A stretch of 64,000 nt of DNA from Bradyrhizobium sp. (GCA_030681365.1 JAUXWH010000158.1:1-64000); one strand, 5' to 3'. Shown: positions 9,992-20,784, counted from the first letter of the stretch. The notes: generated from the letters alone by a model not told the origin. Numbers and translations: made by a program.

Positions 9992-12900
9992 ATGATTGGC
10001 TTGATTCGCGCCGCGGCACTCTGCGCAACGCTGGCGCTCGGTCTCGTCACGGCACAGGCCGCGGACAAGGCCTTCAAACGCGACGATCTTCAGGATTCGG
10101 CGGTCAAGCTGGAGGCCCAGATCAAGAGCGAAGCCGGCGCGGTGGCGAAATCCGGCGCGACGCTGAAAACCGATGCCGACGCCGCCTTCAAGCGCAGCGA
10201 TTTCCGCACCGGCCTGCAGATCCTGGGGCAGATCGCGGCGACCACGCCCGAGGACAGCGGCAACTGGCTGCGGCTGGCCCGCGCCATCTTCCAGATCTGG
10301 CCGAAGAACTCCAGCGAGGGCACCTTCCTTTTGGAGCGTGCCTCGACCGCGGCCTACATCGCCTATCAGCGCGCCGGCAATGCCGGCGAAGAGGCGGAGG
10401 CGCTGGCCGTGCTCGGCCGCGCGATGTCCGACCGCAAGCTGTGGCGGCCGGCGCTGGACAGCCTGCGGCTGTCGCTCGACCTGCGCGAGGTCGCCGAGGT
10501 GCGCGGCCAGTACGAGAAATTGCGCGACCAGCACGGTTTCCGGCTGCTCGATTATACCGTGGATTCCGATTCGGCGTCGCCGCGCGCCTGTTTCCAGTTT
10601 TCCGAGGACCTCGCCAAGCGCGTCGACTTTGCGCCGTTCCTGGCGCTGGCGGGCAACGACAAGCCGGCGCTGACGTCGGAAGGCAGGCAGCTTTGCGTCG
10701 ACGGCCTCAAGCATGGCGAACGCTACAACGTCAATCTGCGCGCCGGGCTGCCGTCCACGGTGAAGGAAACCCTGCCCAAATCGGCCGAATTCAACATCTA
10801 TGTACGCGACCGCAAGCCGTTCGTGCGCTTCACCGGGCGGGCCTATGTGCTGCCGCGCACCGGCCAGCGCGGCATTCCCCTGGTCACCGTCAACACCCCC
10901 GCTGTGTCCGCCAACGTGTTCCGGATCGGCGACCGCAACCTGATCAATACGGTGCTGAGCAGCGATTTCCAGCAGGCGCTGAGCAAGTACGAGCTTTCCG
11001 ACCTCGGCGGCGAACGCGGCGTCAAGGTCTGGTCCGGTGAACTCGCCACCGCGACCACGCTCAACCAGGACGTCACCACGGCGTTTCCGGTCGACCAGGC
11101 CCTCGGCGACCTGCAGCCGGGCGTCTATGTCATGACGGCCGAGGCCAAGGGCCCCGGCAGCGACAGCGATGGTTCGCTGGCGACGCAGTGGTTCATCGTT
11201 TCCGACCTTGGGCTGACGGCCTTCTCGGGCAATGACGGCATCCACGTGTTCGTCAATTCGCTGGCCTCGACCGAAGCGGTGGCCAAGGCCGAGGTGCGGC
11301 TGGTGGCGCGCAACAACGAGATTTTGGCGACCCGCAAGACCGACGATTCCGGTCACGTGCTGTTCGAGGCCGGGCTGGCGCGCGGCGAGGGCGGCCTGTC
11401 GCCGGCCATGCTGACGGTATCCGGCGAGAAGGCCGACTATGCCTTCCTCAGCCTGAAATCCAACGCCTTCGATCTCTCGGATCGCGGCGTGTCCGGCCGG
11501 GCGGTCCCGGCAGGGGCCGACGCCTTCGTCTATACCGAGCGGGGCGTCTATCGCTCCAGTGAGACGGTCTATCTCACCGCCCTGCTGCGCGACGGCCAGG
11601 GCAACGCCGTGAGCGGCGGACCGCTGACGCTGGTGATCGAGCGTCCCGATGGCGTCGAATTCCGCCGCGCCGTGCTGCCGGACCAGGGCGCCGGCGGCAG
11701 GAGCATGGCGCTGACCCTCAATTCCGCGGTTCCGACCGGGACCTGGCGGGCGCGGGCTTTCACCGACCCCAAGGGCTCGGCGGTCGGCGAAACCACCTTC
11801 ATGGTGGAGGATTACATTCCCGAGCGGATCGAATTTGAATTAACATCCAAGGACAAGCAGATCAAAGCTGATGCTCCGGTAGAACTTAAGGTCGATGGTC
11901 GTTTCCTCTATGGCGCGCCGGCCTCCGGGTTGCAGCTGGAAGGCGATATGCTGGTGGCGCCAGCTTCGGGCCGGCCGGGTTTTGCCGGCTACCAGTTCGG
12001 CGTCGCCGATGAGGAAACCACCAGCAACGAACGCACCCCGCTGGAAAACCTGCCCGAGGCCGACGCCCGTGGCGTCGCCACGTTCCCGGTCAGTCTAGCC
12101 AAGCCGCCATCCTCGACCCAGCCGCAGGAAGCCCAGATCTTCATCCGGATGGCGGAAGCCGGCGGCCGCTCGGTGGAACGCAAGCTGGTTTTGCCGGTCG
12201 CTCCGGCGGCGGCCATGATCGGGGTCAAACCGCTGTTCGCCGACAAGAGCGTCGCGGAAGGCGACAAGGCCGGTTTCGACGTCGTGTTCGTAACCCCTGA
12301 GGGTAAGCAATTGGCGCGGGAAGATCTGCGCTACGAGCTGTTGAAGATCGAATCCCGTTATCAGTGGTACCGGCAGAACTCGTCCTGGGAATATGAGCCG
12401 GTCAAATCGACCAAGCGGGTTGCCGATGGCGATCTCGCGGTTGCCGCCGACAAGCCCTCCCGGATCACGTTATCGCCGCAGCCCGGCCGCTACCGGCTCG
12501 ACGTCAAATCGACCGAGGCCGACGGTCCCTTGACCTCGGTGCAGTTCGATGTCGGCTGGTATTCCGAAGGAAGCGCCGATACGCCGGACCTGCTGGAGAC
12601 CTCGATCGACAAGCCGGAATATCTGGCCGGCGATACCATGGTGGTGTCGGTCAATGCCCGCTCGGCCGGCAGGCTCACCATCAACGTGCTCGGCGACCGG
12701 CTGCTGACCACCCAATCCATCAACGTCAAGGAAGGCACCGCGCAGGTCAAGATTCCCGTCGGCAAGGACTGGGGCACCGGCGCCTATGTGGTGGCGACCT
12801 TGCGCCGTCCGCTCGATGCCGCGGCCTCACGCATGCCCGGACGGGCGATTGGCCTGAAGTGGTTCGGCATCGACAGGAAGTCCCGCACGCTTAACGTCGA

Positions 12901-15196
12901 CCTCGCGCCGCCGGCGTTGGTGCGCCCCGGAACCGCGCTGAAGATCCCCGTCATGCTCGGCGGCCTCAATCCCGGCGAGGACGCCAAGATCGTCGTCGCC
13001 GCCGTCGACGTCGGCATTCTCAATTTGACCAATTACAAGCCGCCGGCGCCCGACGACTACTACCTCGGCCAGCGCCGCATGACCTCGGAAATCCGCGATC
13101 TTTACGGGCAACTGATCGACGGCATGCAGGGCACCCGCGGCCAGATCAGGACCGGCGGCGACATCGCCGGCGCCGAGCTGCAGGGCAGTGCGCCCACGCA
13201 AAAGCCGCTGGCGCTGTATTCCGGGATCGTCACGGTCGCCGCCGACGGCACCGCGTCCATTGATTTCGACATTCCTGAATTCGCCGGCACCGCCCGGGTG
13301 ATGGCGGTGGCCTGGACCTCGACCAAGCTCGGCCGCGCCACGACCGACGTCACGGTCAGGGATCCCGTGGTGCTGACGGCGACCTTGCCGCGCTTCCTGC
13401 TCAATGGCGACAAGAGCACCATGAGTTTCGATCTGGATAATGTCGAGGGCGCCGCCGGCGACTACACCATCAGCGTCAAGACGTCTGGTCCGGTGAAAGT
13501 GACGGGCAATCCGTCCACCACGATAAAGCTCGCGGCGAAGCAACGCACCTCGATGTCGCTGGCGCTCGATGCCGGCGGCGCCGGGACCGCGACGTTCGAT
13601 GTCGACATCACGGGGCCGAACGGCCTGACGCTGGCGCGGCATTATGCGCTCGACGTCAAGGCGGCGACGCAGATCCTGGCGCGTCGCTCGATCCGGACCC
13701 TGGCCAAAGGCGAGAGCCTGACGCTGACGTCGGATATGTTCTCGGATCTGGTGCCGGGCACCGGCGGCGTCTCGCTGTCGGTCAGTCTGTCCACCGCGCT
13801 CGACGCAGCGACCATCCTGAAGGCACTCGACCGTTATCCACATGGCTGTTCGGAGCAGATCACCAGCCGCGCCATGCCGCTGCTCTATGTCAACGATCTG
13901 GCGGCGGGCGCCCATCTCGCCATGGATACGGCGGTCGACCAGCGCATCAGGGACGCGATCGACCGGCTGCTGGCGCGGCAGGGCTCGAACGGCTCGTTCG
14001 GGCTGTGGTCGGCCGGCGGCGACGATGCCTGGCTCGATGCCTATGTCACGGACTTCCTGACCCGCGCCCGCGAAAAGGGATTTGCGGTGCCGGATGTGCT
14101 GTTCAAGAGCGCGCTCGACCGCATCCGCAACTCCGTGGTGAATGCCAATGAGCCGGAAAAGGACGGCGGCCGCGATCTGGCCTACGGCCTCTACGTGCTT
14201 GCCCGCAACGGCGCGGCGCCGATCGGCGATCTGCGCTATCTCGCCGACACCAAGCTCGGCAATCTGGCGACGCCCATCGCCAAGTCGCAGCTGGCGGCGG
14301 CGCTGGCGCTGGTCGGCGACAAGGGCAGGGCGGAGCGGGTCTACGCCGCGGCCGCCGAGAGTCTGGCGCCGAAACCGGTGCTGGAGTTCGGCCGGGTCGA
14401 CTATGGCAGCGCCTTGCGCGATGCCGCCGCCCTGGTCTCATTGGCGAGCGAAGGCAATGCGCCGCGGGCGACGCTGACCCAAGCCGTCCAGCGCGTGGAA
14501 GCAGCGCGCGGTCTCACGCCCTACACCTCGACCCAGGAAAACGCCTGGCTGGTGCTGGCGGCGCGCGCGCTCGCCAAGGAAACGTTGACGCTCGATGTCA
14601 ACGGCGCGGCGGTCAAGACCGCGCTCTATCGCAGCTACAAGGCCACTGACATGGTGGGCCAGTCGATCAAGATCACCAATACCGGCGATGCGCCGGTGCA
14701 GGCGGTGGTCTCGGTCTCCGGTTCGCCTGTTACGCCGGAGCCGGCGGCCTCGAACGGTTTCAAGATCGAGCGGAATTACTTCACGCTCGACGGCAAGCCG
14801 GCCGACGTGTCGAAGGCGAAGCAGAACGACCGTTTTGCGGTGGTGCTGAAGATCACGGAGGCAAAGCCGGAATACGGTCACATCATGGTGTCGGATTATC
14901 TCCCGGCCGGCCTCGAGATCGACAATCCGCGTCTGGTATCGTCCGGCGATACCGGCACGCTGGACTGGATCGAGGATGGCGAGGAGCCTGAGAACACCGA
15001 GTTCCGCGACGACCGCTTTACGGCGGCGATCGATCGGGCCAGCAACGACGCGGCGGTGTTTACGGTGGCCTATGTCGTGCGCGCGGTGTCTTCAGGCAAA
15101 TACGTGCTGCCGCAGGCCTATGTCGAGGACATGTACAATCCCTCGCGCTATGGCCGCACCGGCACCGGCTCAGTCGAGGTGCGTCCGGCAAAATGA
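9992..15196 (+). CDS. Alpha-2-macroglobulin family protein (periplasmic), thioester type
   Basis: 1734-aa secreted protein; HGCSEQ thioester motif; followed by pbpC. Confidence 0.9.
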   Translation: MIGLIRAAALCATLALGLVTAQAADKAFKRDDLQDSAVKLEAQIKSEAGAVAKSGATLKTDADAAFKRSDFRTGLQILGQIAATTPEDSGNWLRLARAIFQIWPKNSSEGTFLLERASTAAYIAYQRAGNAGEEAEALAVLGRAMSDRKLWRPALDSLRLSLDLREVAEVRGQYEKLRDQHGFRLLDYTVDSDSASPRACFQFSEDLAKRVDFAPFLALAGNDKPALTSEGRQLCVDGLKHGERYNVNLRAGLPSTVKETLPKSAEFNIYVRDRKPFVRFTGRAYVLPRTGQRGIPLVTVNTPAVSANVFRIGDRNLINTVLSSDFQQALSKYELSDLGGERGVKVWSGELATATTLNQDVTTAFPVDQALGDLQPGVYVMTAEAKGPGSDSDGSLATQWFIVSDLGLTAFSGNDGIHVFVNSLASTEAVAKAEVRLVARNNEILATRKTDDSGHVLFEAGLARGEGGLSPAMLTVSGEKADYAFLSLKSNAFDLSDRGVSGRAVPAGADAFVYTERGVYRSSETVYLTALLRDGQGNAVSGGPLTLVIERPDGVEFRRAVLPDQGAGGRSMALTLNSAVPTGTWRARAFTDPKGSAVGETTFMVEDYIPERIEFELTSKDKQIKADAPVELKVDGRFLYGAPASGLQLEGDMLVAPASGRPGFAGYQFGVADEETTSNERTPLENLPEADARGVATFPVSLAKPPSSTQPQEAQIFIRMAEAGGRSVERKLVLPVAPAAAMIGVKPLFADKSVAEGDKAGFDVVFVTPEGKQLAREDLRYELLKIESRYQWYRQNSSWEYEPVKSTKRVADGDLAVAADKPSRITLSPQPGRYRLDVKSTEADGPLTSVQFDVGWYSEGSADTPDLLETSIDKPEYLAGDTMVVSVNARSAGRLTINVLGDRLLTTQSINVKEGTAQVKIPVGKDWGTGAYVVATLRRPLDAAASRMPGRAIGLKWFGIDRKSRTLNVDLAPPALVRPGTALKIPVMLGGLNPGEDAKIVVAAVDVGILNLTNYKPPAPDDYYLGQRRMTSEIRDLYGQLIDGMQGTRGQIRTGGDIAGAELQGSAPTQKPLALYSGIVTVAADGTASIDFDIPEFAGTARVMAVAWTSTKLGRATTDVTVRDPVVLTATLPRFLLNGDKSTMSFDLDNVEGAAGDYTISVKTSGPVKVTGNPSTTIKLAAKQRTSMSLALDAGGAGTATFDVDITGPNGLTLARHYALDVKAATQILARRSIRTLAKGESLTLTSDMFSDLVPGTGGVSLSVSLSTALDAATILKALDRYPHGCSEQITSRAMPLLYVNDLAAGAHLAMDTAVDQRIRDAIDRLLARQGSNGSFGLWSAGGDDAWLDAYVTDFLTRAREKGFAVPDVLFKSALDRIRNSVVNANEPEKDGGRDLAYGLYVLARNGAAPIGDLRYLADTKLGNLATPIAKSQLAAALALVGDKGRAERVYAAAAESLAPKPVLEFGRVDYGSALRDAAALVSLASEGNAPRATLTQAVQRVEAARGLTPYTSTQENAWLVLAARALAKETLTLDVNGAAVKTALYRSYKATDMVGQSIKITNTGDAPVQAVVSVSGSPVTPEPAASNGFKIERNYFTLDGKPADVSKAKQNDRFAVVLKITEAKPEYGHIMVSDYLPAGLEIDNPRLVSSGDTGTLDWIEDGEEPENTEFRDDRFTAAIDRASNDAAVFTVAYVVRAVSSGKYVLPQAYVEDMYNPSRYGRTGTGSVEVRPAK

Positions 15197-17334
15197 GTGA
15201 ATCGGGCAACAGGGAAGACGTGGATGGCCGGGTCAAGCCCGGCCATGACGGGAGGAGAAGGCGGTGGCTGCGTCGAGCCACGGTCGGAGCGGCGCTCGTC
15301 GCCGTTCTCGTCACCGGCGCCTTCGCTGCCTGGGTCGTCTCGCTCGGTCCTTTGCCCCTGGAGCAGGCCCGGCAAATCTCCAGGACCGTCGTCGACCGCA
15401 ACGGCAAGCTGTTGCGCGCCTATGCGATGGCGGATGGCCGCTGGCGGCTCCCGGTCGACGCGCGAACAGGGGTCGATCCGTCCTATCTGAAACTGCTGCT
15501 GGCTTACGAGGATCGGCGGTTTTACTCCCACCACGGCGTCGATCCGCAGGCGCTCGGTCGCGCCGCGTGGCAGCTCGTGACCAGCGGCCGCATCGTCTCC
15601 GGCGGCTCCACCATCACCATGCAGCTGGCGCGATTGATGGAGCCGCGGCGCGAGCGCTCGCTTTCAGCCAAATTGCGCCAGATGGTCCGCGCGATCCAGC
15701 TCGAGCGGCAACTGAGCAAGGAGCAGATTCTCGATCTCTATCTGGCGCTGGCGCCGTACGGCGGCAATCTCGAGGGTATTCGCGCTGCCTCGATTGCCTA
15801 TTTCGGCAAGGAGCCGAAGCGGCTGTCGCTGGCGGAAGCCGCCACCCTGGTGGCGTTGCCGCAGTCGCCGGAGACGCGCCGGCTCGATCGTCATCCCGAG
15901 GTGGCGCGCACCGCCCGCGACCGCGTGCTCGATCGCATGGTCGAGGATGGTCGCGTACCGGCCGAGGACGCGGTCCAGGCCAAGGCCGTTCCAGTGCCGC
16001 GGCTGCGTAAGCCGATGCCCATTCTGGCGCCGCATTCCGCCGATCAGGCCGAGGCTACCGTGAAGGACACGCCGGTCATCAGGCTGACGCTGGATTCCGG
16101 GCTGCAGAAGGTGCTGGAAGCGCTGGCGCGCGACCGCGCGATCGCGCTTGGCCCGAATATTTCCGTTGCCATGGTCGCGGTCGACAATGAGAGCGGCGAC
16201 GTGCTGGCGCATGTCGGCTCGCCCGACTATTTCGACGACGGGCGCGCCGGCCAGGTCGACATGACCCGCGCCGTGCGCTCGCCCGGCTCGACCCTGAAAC
16301 CGTTCATCTATGGTCTGGCCTTCGAGGACGGCTTCGTTCATCCGGAAAGCCTGATCGACGACCGGCCGATCCGTTTCGGCTCTTACGCGCCGGAAAATTT
16401 CGACATGAGTTTTCAGGGCACGGTGCCGGTACGCAAGGCGCTGCAATTGTCGCTCAACGTGCCGGCAATCGCGCTGCTCGACCGTGTCGGCTCCAGCCGC
16501 CTGTCGTCGCGGCTGAAGCAGGCCGGCGCCAATCTGGTGCTGCCGAAGAACGAGGCGCCCGGCCTCGCGATGGGCCTCGGCGGCGTCGGCGTCACGCTGC
16601 AGGATCTGGTGCAGCTCTATTCCGGGCTGGCGCGGCTCGGCAATGCGAGGCCGCTGCGCGAGATCGTCGGGGCAACCGACGATGCGCGCGACAATCTGCG
16701 GCTGATGGATCAGGTCGCGGCCTGGCAGGTCGGCAATGTGCTGATGGGCACGCCGCCGCCGGAAAACGCCGCGCATAACCGGATCGCGTTCAAGACCGGC
16801 ACCAGCTACGGTTACCGTGATGCATGGTCGGTCGGCTTCGACGGCAGGCTCACCATCGGCGTCTGGGTCGGGCGGCCCGATGGCGCGCCGGTGCCGGGGC
16901 TGGTCGGGCGCACCGCCGCGGCGCCGATCCTGTTCGACGCCTTCGCCCGCACGGGAAAACTGCCTGCCGCGCTACCGAAGCCGCCGAAGGGCGCCTTGGT
17001 GGCCAGCAACGCCAAACTGCCGCTGCCGCTGCGCCGGTTCCGGCCTGCGGGGGAACTGGTCCGCATTGGTACGGACCAGGCGCCGCGCATCCAGTTCCCG
17101 CTCAATGGCTCGCGGATCGATGTCGAGCGCGGCAAGGGGGGGCAGTTCTCGGCGATGCCGGTCAAGATCGCCGGCGGCGTGCCGCCGCTCACCATGCTGG
17201 TCAACGGCGTGTCGGTGGGTGAAATCGACAGCCGGCGTCAGCGGCTGGTCGAGCCGCCCGGTCCGGGCTTTGCCAGACTGACCGTGATCGACGCGGTGGG
17301 CGCCGCGGACACAGTTGTCATAAGAATTCAATAG
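15193..17334 (+). CDS. pbpC: Penicillin-binding protein 1C (transglycosylase/transpeptidase)
   Basis: EDRRFYSHHGVDPQALGRAAWQ, GGSTITMQLARL, SPGSTLKPFIYGLAFEDG, FKTGTSYGYRDAWSVGFDG; ATGA overlap with upstream gene. Confidence 0.92.
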   Translation: MSESGNREDVDGRVKPGHDGRRRRWLRRATVGAALVAVLVTGAFAAWVVSLGPLPLEQARQISRTVVDRNGKLLRAYAMADGRWRLPVDARTGVDPSYLKLLLAYEDRRFYSHHGVDPQALGRAAWQLVTSGRIVSGGSTITMQLARLMEPRRERSLSAKLRQMVRAIQLERQLSKEQILDLYLALAPYGGNLEGIRAASIAYFGKEPKRLSLAEAATLVALPQSPETRRLDRHPEVARTARDRVLDRMVEDGRVPAEDAVQAKAVPVPRLRKPMPILAPHSADQAEATVKDTPVIRLTLDSGLQKVLEALARDRAIALGPNISVAMVAVDNESGDVLAHVGSPDYFDDGRAGQVDMTRAVRSPGSTLKPFIYGLAFEDGFVHPESLIDDRPIRFGSYAPENFDMSFQGTVPVRKALQLSLNVPAIALLDRVGSSRLSSRLKQAGANLVLPKNEAPGLAMGLGGVGVTLQDLVQLYSGLARLGNARPLREIVGATDDARDNLRLMDQVAAWQVGNVLMGTPPPENAAHNRIAFKTGTSYGYRDAWSVGFDGRLTIGVWVGRPDGAPVPGLVGRTAAAPILFDAFARTGKLPAALPKPPKGALVASNAKLPLPLRRFRPAGELVRIGTDQAPRIQFPLNGSRIDVERGKGGQFSAMPVKIAGGVPPLTMLVNGVSVGEIDSRRQRLVEPPGPGFARLTVIDAVGAADTVVIRIQ
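15224..15246. repeat. Palindrome of dispersed-element type inside pbpC 5' coding region
   Basis: ATGGCCGGG-TCAAG-CCCGGCCAT, perfect 9-bp arms; encodes GRVKPGHDG in frame. Confidence 0.7.
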
Positions 17335-17384
17335 AAGGTACCTAACCGGTTGTGGGGATAGCGGTTTCGGCGTAAGCGGAACCA

Positions 17385-19127
17385 ATGGTCGAGACCTATG
17401 CCCGCCCCCGATTTGGAGCGCCGCGCGAGCCGAAGAACCGGGTCAATCCGGGCAGCCGGCTTGCGGGCCTGCTCGACCTTGCGGCGGCCAGCCATGTCAG
17501 GGCGGTGCTGTTTCTGGTGTGCTGCGGCCTCGCGCTGTTTTTGCCGGGCTTCTTCAATATCCCGCCGATCGATCGCGACGAGGCGCGGTTCGCGCAGGCG
17601 ACCAAGCAGATGGTCGAGAGCAACGATTTCGTCGACATCCGCTTCCAGGACGACGTCCGCTACAAGAAGCCGGTCGGCATCTACTGGATGCAGTCGGCCG
17701 TGATCGAGACCGCCACGGCGCTGGGCTTGCCGCAGGCGCAGGTCCGCATCTGGCTGTACCGCATTCCCTCGCTGATCGGCGCCATCGGGGCGGTGCTGCT
17801 GACCTACTGGACCGCGCTGGCCTTCGTGACCCGGCGCGGCGCCATCCTCGCCGGGCTGATCATGGCCAGTTCGGTGTTGCTGGGTGCCGAAGCCCGGCTG
17901 GCCAAAACCGATGCCATGTTGTTGCTTACCGTGGTCGCGGCCATGGGCGCGATGGCGCGGGTCTATCTGTCATGGCAGCGCGGCGAGGATCCCGTGCGGC
18001 CGCCATGGTCCTGGCCCGCGATCTTCTGGACGGCGCTGGCCGCCGGCGTCCTGCTCAAGGGGCCGCTGATCCTGTTGTTCGTCGCGCTTACGATCGTGAC
18101 GCTGGCGATCCTCGACCGCTCGGCGGCGTGGCTGTGGCGGCTGCGTCCGGTCTGGGGCCTGATGTGGATGCTGGTTCTGGTGCTGCCCTGGTTCGTCGCG
18201 ATTTTCTGGCGCGCCGGCCAGACCTTCTTCACCGATTCCGTCGGCCGCGACATGCTGGCGAAATTCGCCGCGCAGGAATCCCACGGCGCGCCACCCGGGT
18301 TCTATCTGGCGCTGTTCTGGATCACGTTCTGGCCGGGGGCGCCACTCGCGGGGATGGCGGCACCGGCGGTGTGGCGGGCGCGGCGCGAGCCCGGCGCGCA
18401 GTACCTGCTGGCATGGCTGATGCCGTCCTGGATCGTGTTCGAGCTGGTGATGACCAAGCTGCCGCATTACGTGCTGCCGCTCTACCCGGCGATCGCGATC
18501 CTGACCGTCGGGGCACTCGAACGCCGCGTGCTGTCGCGATCGTGGCTGATGCGCGGCGCGGCCTGGTGGTTCGTGATCCCGGCCGGGGCGTCGGTGCTCG
18601 TCGTGGTCGGCGCGATTGCGCTGACGCGCCAGCCGGTGTTTCTGGCCTGGCCGTTCATCGCGGCGGCGCTGATCTTCGGCCTGTTCGCGTGGTGGCTCTA
18701 CGAGGACAGCCGCGCCGAACGTTCGCTGCTGAACGCGGTGGTCTCGGCGATGTTTCTGGCGATTGCGGTCTACGGCATCGTGCTGCCCTCGCTGACGCCG
18801 CTGTTCCCGAGCCCCGAAATCGCCCGCGCGCTGCGTAATGTCGTCTGCGTCGGACCGAAGGCCGCCGCCGCAGGTTTTCACGAACCGAGCCTGGTCTTCA
18901 TGACGGGAACCTCAACGCTGCTGACCGACGGATCGGGCGCGGCGGATTTCCTGGGGCAGGGCAGTTGCAGGTTTGCGCTGGTCGAATCCCGCGCCGAGCG
19001 CAGCTTCGCCGCGCGCGCCGAAGCGATCGGGCTGCGCTACAACGTGGCCACCCGCATCGACGGCTACAACTTCTCGCAGGGCAAGGCGATCTCGATCGCG
19101 ATCTTCCGCTCCGAAGGCACCCGGTAA
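17385..19127 (+). CDS. Glycosyltransferase family 39 (ArnT-like) membrane protein
   Basis: PPIDRDEARFAQATKQMVESNDFVDIRFQDDVRYKKPVGIYWMQ motif and many TM helices. Confidence 0.88.
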   Translation: MVETYARPRFGAPREPKNRVNPGSRLAGLLDLAAASHVRAVLFLVCCGLALFLPGFFNIPPIDRDEARFAQATKQMVESNDFVDIRFQDDVRYKKPVGIYWMQSAVIETATALGLPQAQVRIWLYRIPSLIGAIGAVLLTYWTALAFVTRRGAILAGLIMASSVLLGAEARLAKTDAMLLLTVVAAMGAMARVYLSWQRGEDPVRPPWSWPAIFWTALAAGVLLKGPLILLFVALTIVTLAILDRSAAWLWRLRPVWGLMWMLVLVLPWFVAIFWRAGQTFFTDSVGRDMLAKFAAQESHGAPPGFYLALFWITFWPGAPLAGMAAPAVWRARREPGAQYLLAWLMPSWIVFELVMTKLPHYVLPLYPAIAILTVGALERRVLSRSWLMRGAAWWFVIPAGASVLVVVGAIALTRQPVFLAWPFIAAALIFGLFAWWLYEDSRAERSLLNAVVSAMFLAIAVYGIVLPSLTPLFPSPEIARALRNVVCVGPKAAAAGFHEPSLVFMTGTSTLLTDGSGAADFLGQGSCRFALVESRAERSFAARAEAIGLRYNVATRIDGYNFSQGKAISIAIFRSEGTR

Positions 19128-19128
19128 A

Positions 19129-19968
19129 ATGTTGCCCCGGGCCGGCGCCTCGTCGAATTATTTCCCCGGGCTTGTAGCCGTCCTGCGCCGGTCGGCGGCA
19201 CAACTGGTGCGCTCGCCGTCGCATTCGCGCCGTGCCGAGGCGGCGCGGCGATCGGCCCGCCATGTCGTGCAGCTCACGGCCATTCTCGGCGCCGCGATCA
19301 TCGCGCTGATGTATTTTCTGGATGCGACCGAGATCGGCTGGATGCCGACACGCGGCACGCCGAGCCTTTGGCCGATCCGCATCCTGACCGACTTCGGCAA
19401 ATCCCGCTATGTGCTGTGGGTGCTGGCCGGGCTGTTGTGCGTCGTCGCCTTCATTTCCCCGGCTTTGCGCGGGCAAGCGCGATCCCTGTTGCTGGGGCTG
19501 GGGACGCGGCTGCAATTCGTGTTTCTCGCCGTGCTGGTGCCGGCCCTGATCGGCGAGGTCCTGAAATGGGCCGTCGGGCGCGGCCGGCCGTTCGTCGGCG
19601 GCGAGGACAATGTTTTCAACTTCCGGCATTTCGGCGGCACCGAAGCCTTTGCGAGCTTTCCCTCCGGCCATGCCAACACCGCCTTTGCGCTGGCTTTCGC
19701 GGTATCCGCGCTGTGGCCGCAGGCCCGTCCGGTGATGATCGCGTATGCCATCGCGATCGCGCTCAGCCGCCTCGTGCTGCTGGCGCATCATCCGAGCGAC
19801 GTGGTGGCGGGCGCGATGGTCGGTGTGATCGGCGCGATGGCGGTGCGCTACTGGTTTGCCGCGCGTCGCCTCGGCTTTGCGATCCGCGGCGACGGCGCCA
19901 TCGTGCCGCTTCCGGGGCCCTCGCTGGGGCACCTCAAAAGGGTTGCCGGAGGGGCGTCAGCCCCATAA
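19129..19968 (+). CDS. PAP2 family phosphatase
   Basis: KWAVGRGRPF...FASFPSGHANTAFALAFA...LVLLAHHPSDVVAGAMVG. Confidence 0.88.
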   Translation: MLPRAGASSNYFPGLVAVLRRSAAQLVRSPSHSRRAEAARRSARHVVQLTAILGAAIIALMYFLDATEIGWMPTRGTPSLWPIRILTDFGKSRYVLWVLAGLLCVVAFISPALRGQARSLLLGLGTRLQFVFLAVLVPALIGEVLKWAVGRGRPFVGGEDNVFNFRHFGGTEAFASFPSGHANTAFALAFAVSALWPQARPVMIAYAIAIALSRLVLLAHHPSDVVAGAMVGVIGAMAVRYWFAARRLGFAIRGDGAIVPLPGPSLGHLKRVAGGASAP

Positions 19969-20037
19969 GAAGCGGACGCCATAAGGCACTGGCGCTGCGG
20001 TTCCGGCTGCAAGCTGACCCAAACGACGAGCATCGAT

Positions 20038-20784
20038 TTGCCTTCATCCGACGCGACAGACGTGGCCGTTTCCATCGTTGTTCCCGTGCGCAACGAGGCC
20101 GGCAATGTGGAGCCGCTGATCGCGGAAATCGCCGCCGCGCTCGACGGCCGATGGGCGTACGAGATCATCTATGTCAACGACGGCTCCACCGATGCGACCG
20201 GCGAGCGGCTCGCGGCATTGATGAAGCAGCGCGCCAATCTACGCCAGTTCCGGCATGCGACCTCGTCGGGGCAATCGGCCGCGGTTCGCAGCGGGGTGCG
20301 CGCCGCGCGCGGAGCCATCGTGGCGACGCTTGACGGCGACGGGCAGAACAATCCGGCCTTCCTGCCGGATTTGATTGCGGCGATCGAGAACGGCGGCGAC
20401 CGCGTCGGCCTCGCCGCCGGCCAGCGGGTCGGACGCAAGGACACCGGGTTCAAGAAGCTGCAGTCGCGCACCGCCAACGGCATCCGCAACGCCATCCTGC
20501 ACGACGGCACCCGCGACACCGGCTGCGGCCTGAAGGCGTTCCGGCGCGAGGTGTTCCTGATGATGCCCTATTTCGACGGCCTGCATCGCTTTCTGCCGGC
20601 GCTGGTGCGCCGCGAGGGCTTTGACATCGTCTATGTCGACGTCATCGACCGTCCCAGACATTCCGGCGTGTCGAATTACGGCTTCTTCGATCGGCTATGG
20701 ATCGGGATCATGGATCTCGCGGGGGTGTGGTGGCTGATCCGCCGCAAGAAGCCGACGCCCGTTGCGACCGAGGTGATGCCATGA
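20038..20784 (+). CDS. Glycosyltransferase family 2 (polyprenyl-phosphate hexose synthase-like)
   Basis: VSIVVPVRNEAGNVEPLI...YVNDGSTD...ATLDGDGQNNP. Confidence 0.9.
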   Translation: MPSSDATDVAVSIVVPVRNEAGNVEPLIAEIAAALDGRWAYEIIYVNDGSTDATGERLAALMKQRANLRQFRHATSSGQSAAVRSGVRAARGAIVATLDGDGQNNPAFLPDLIAAIENGGDRVGLAAGQRVGRKDTGFKKLQSRTANGIRNAILHDGTRDTGCGLKAFRREVFLMMPYFDGLHRFLPALVRREGFDIVYVDVIDRPRHSGVSNYGFFDRLWIGIMDLAGVWWLIRRKKPTPVATEVMP

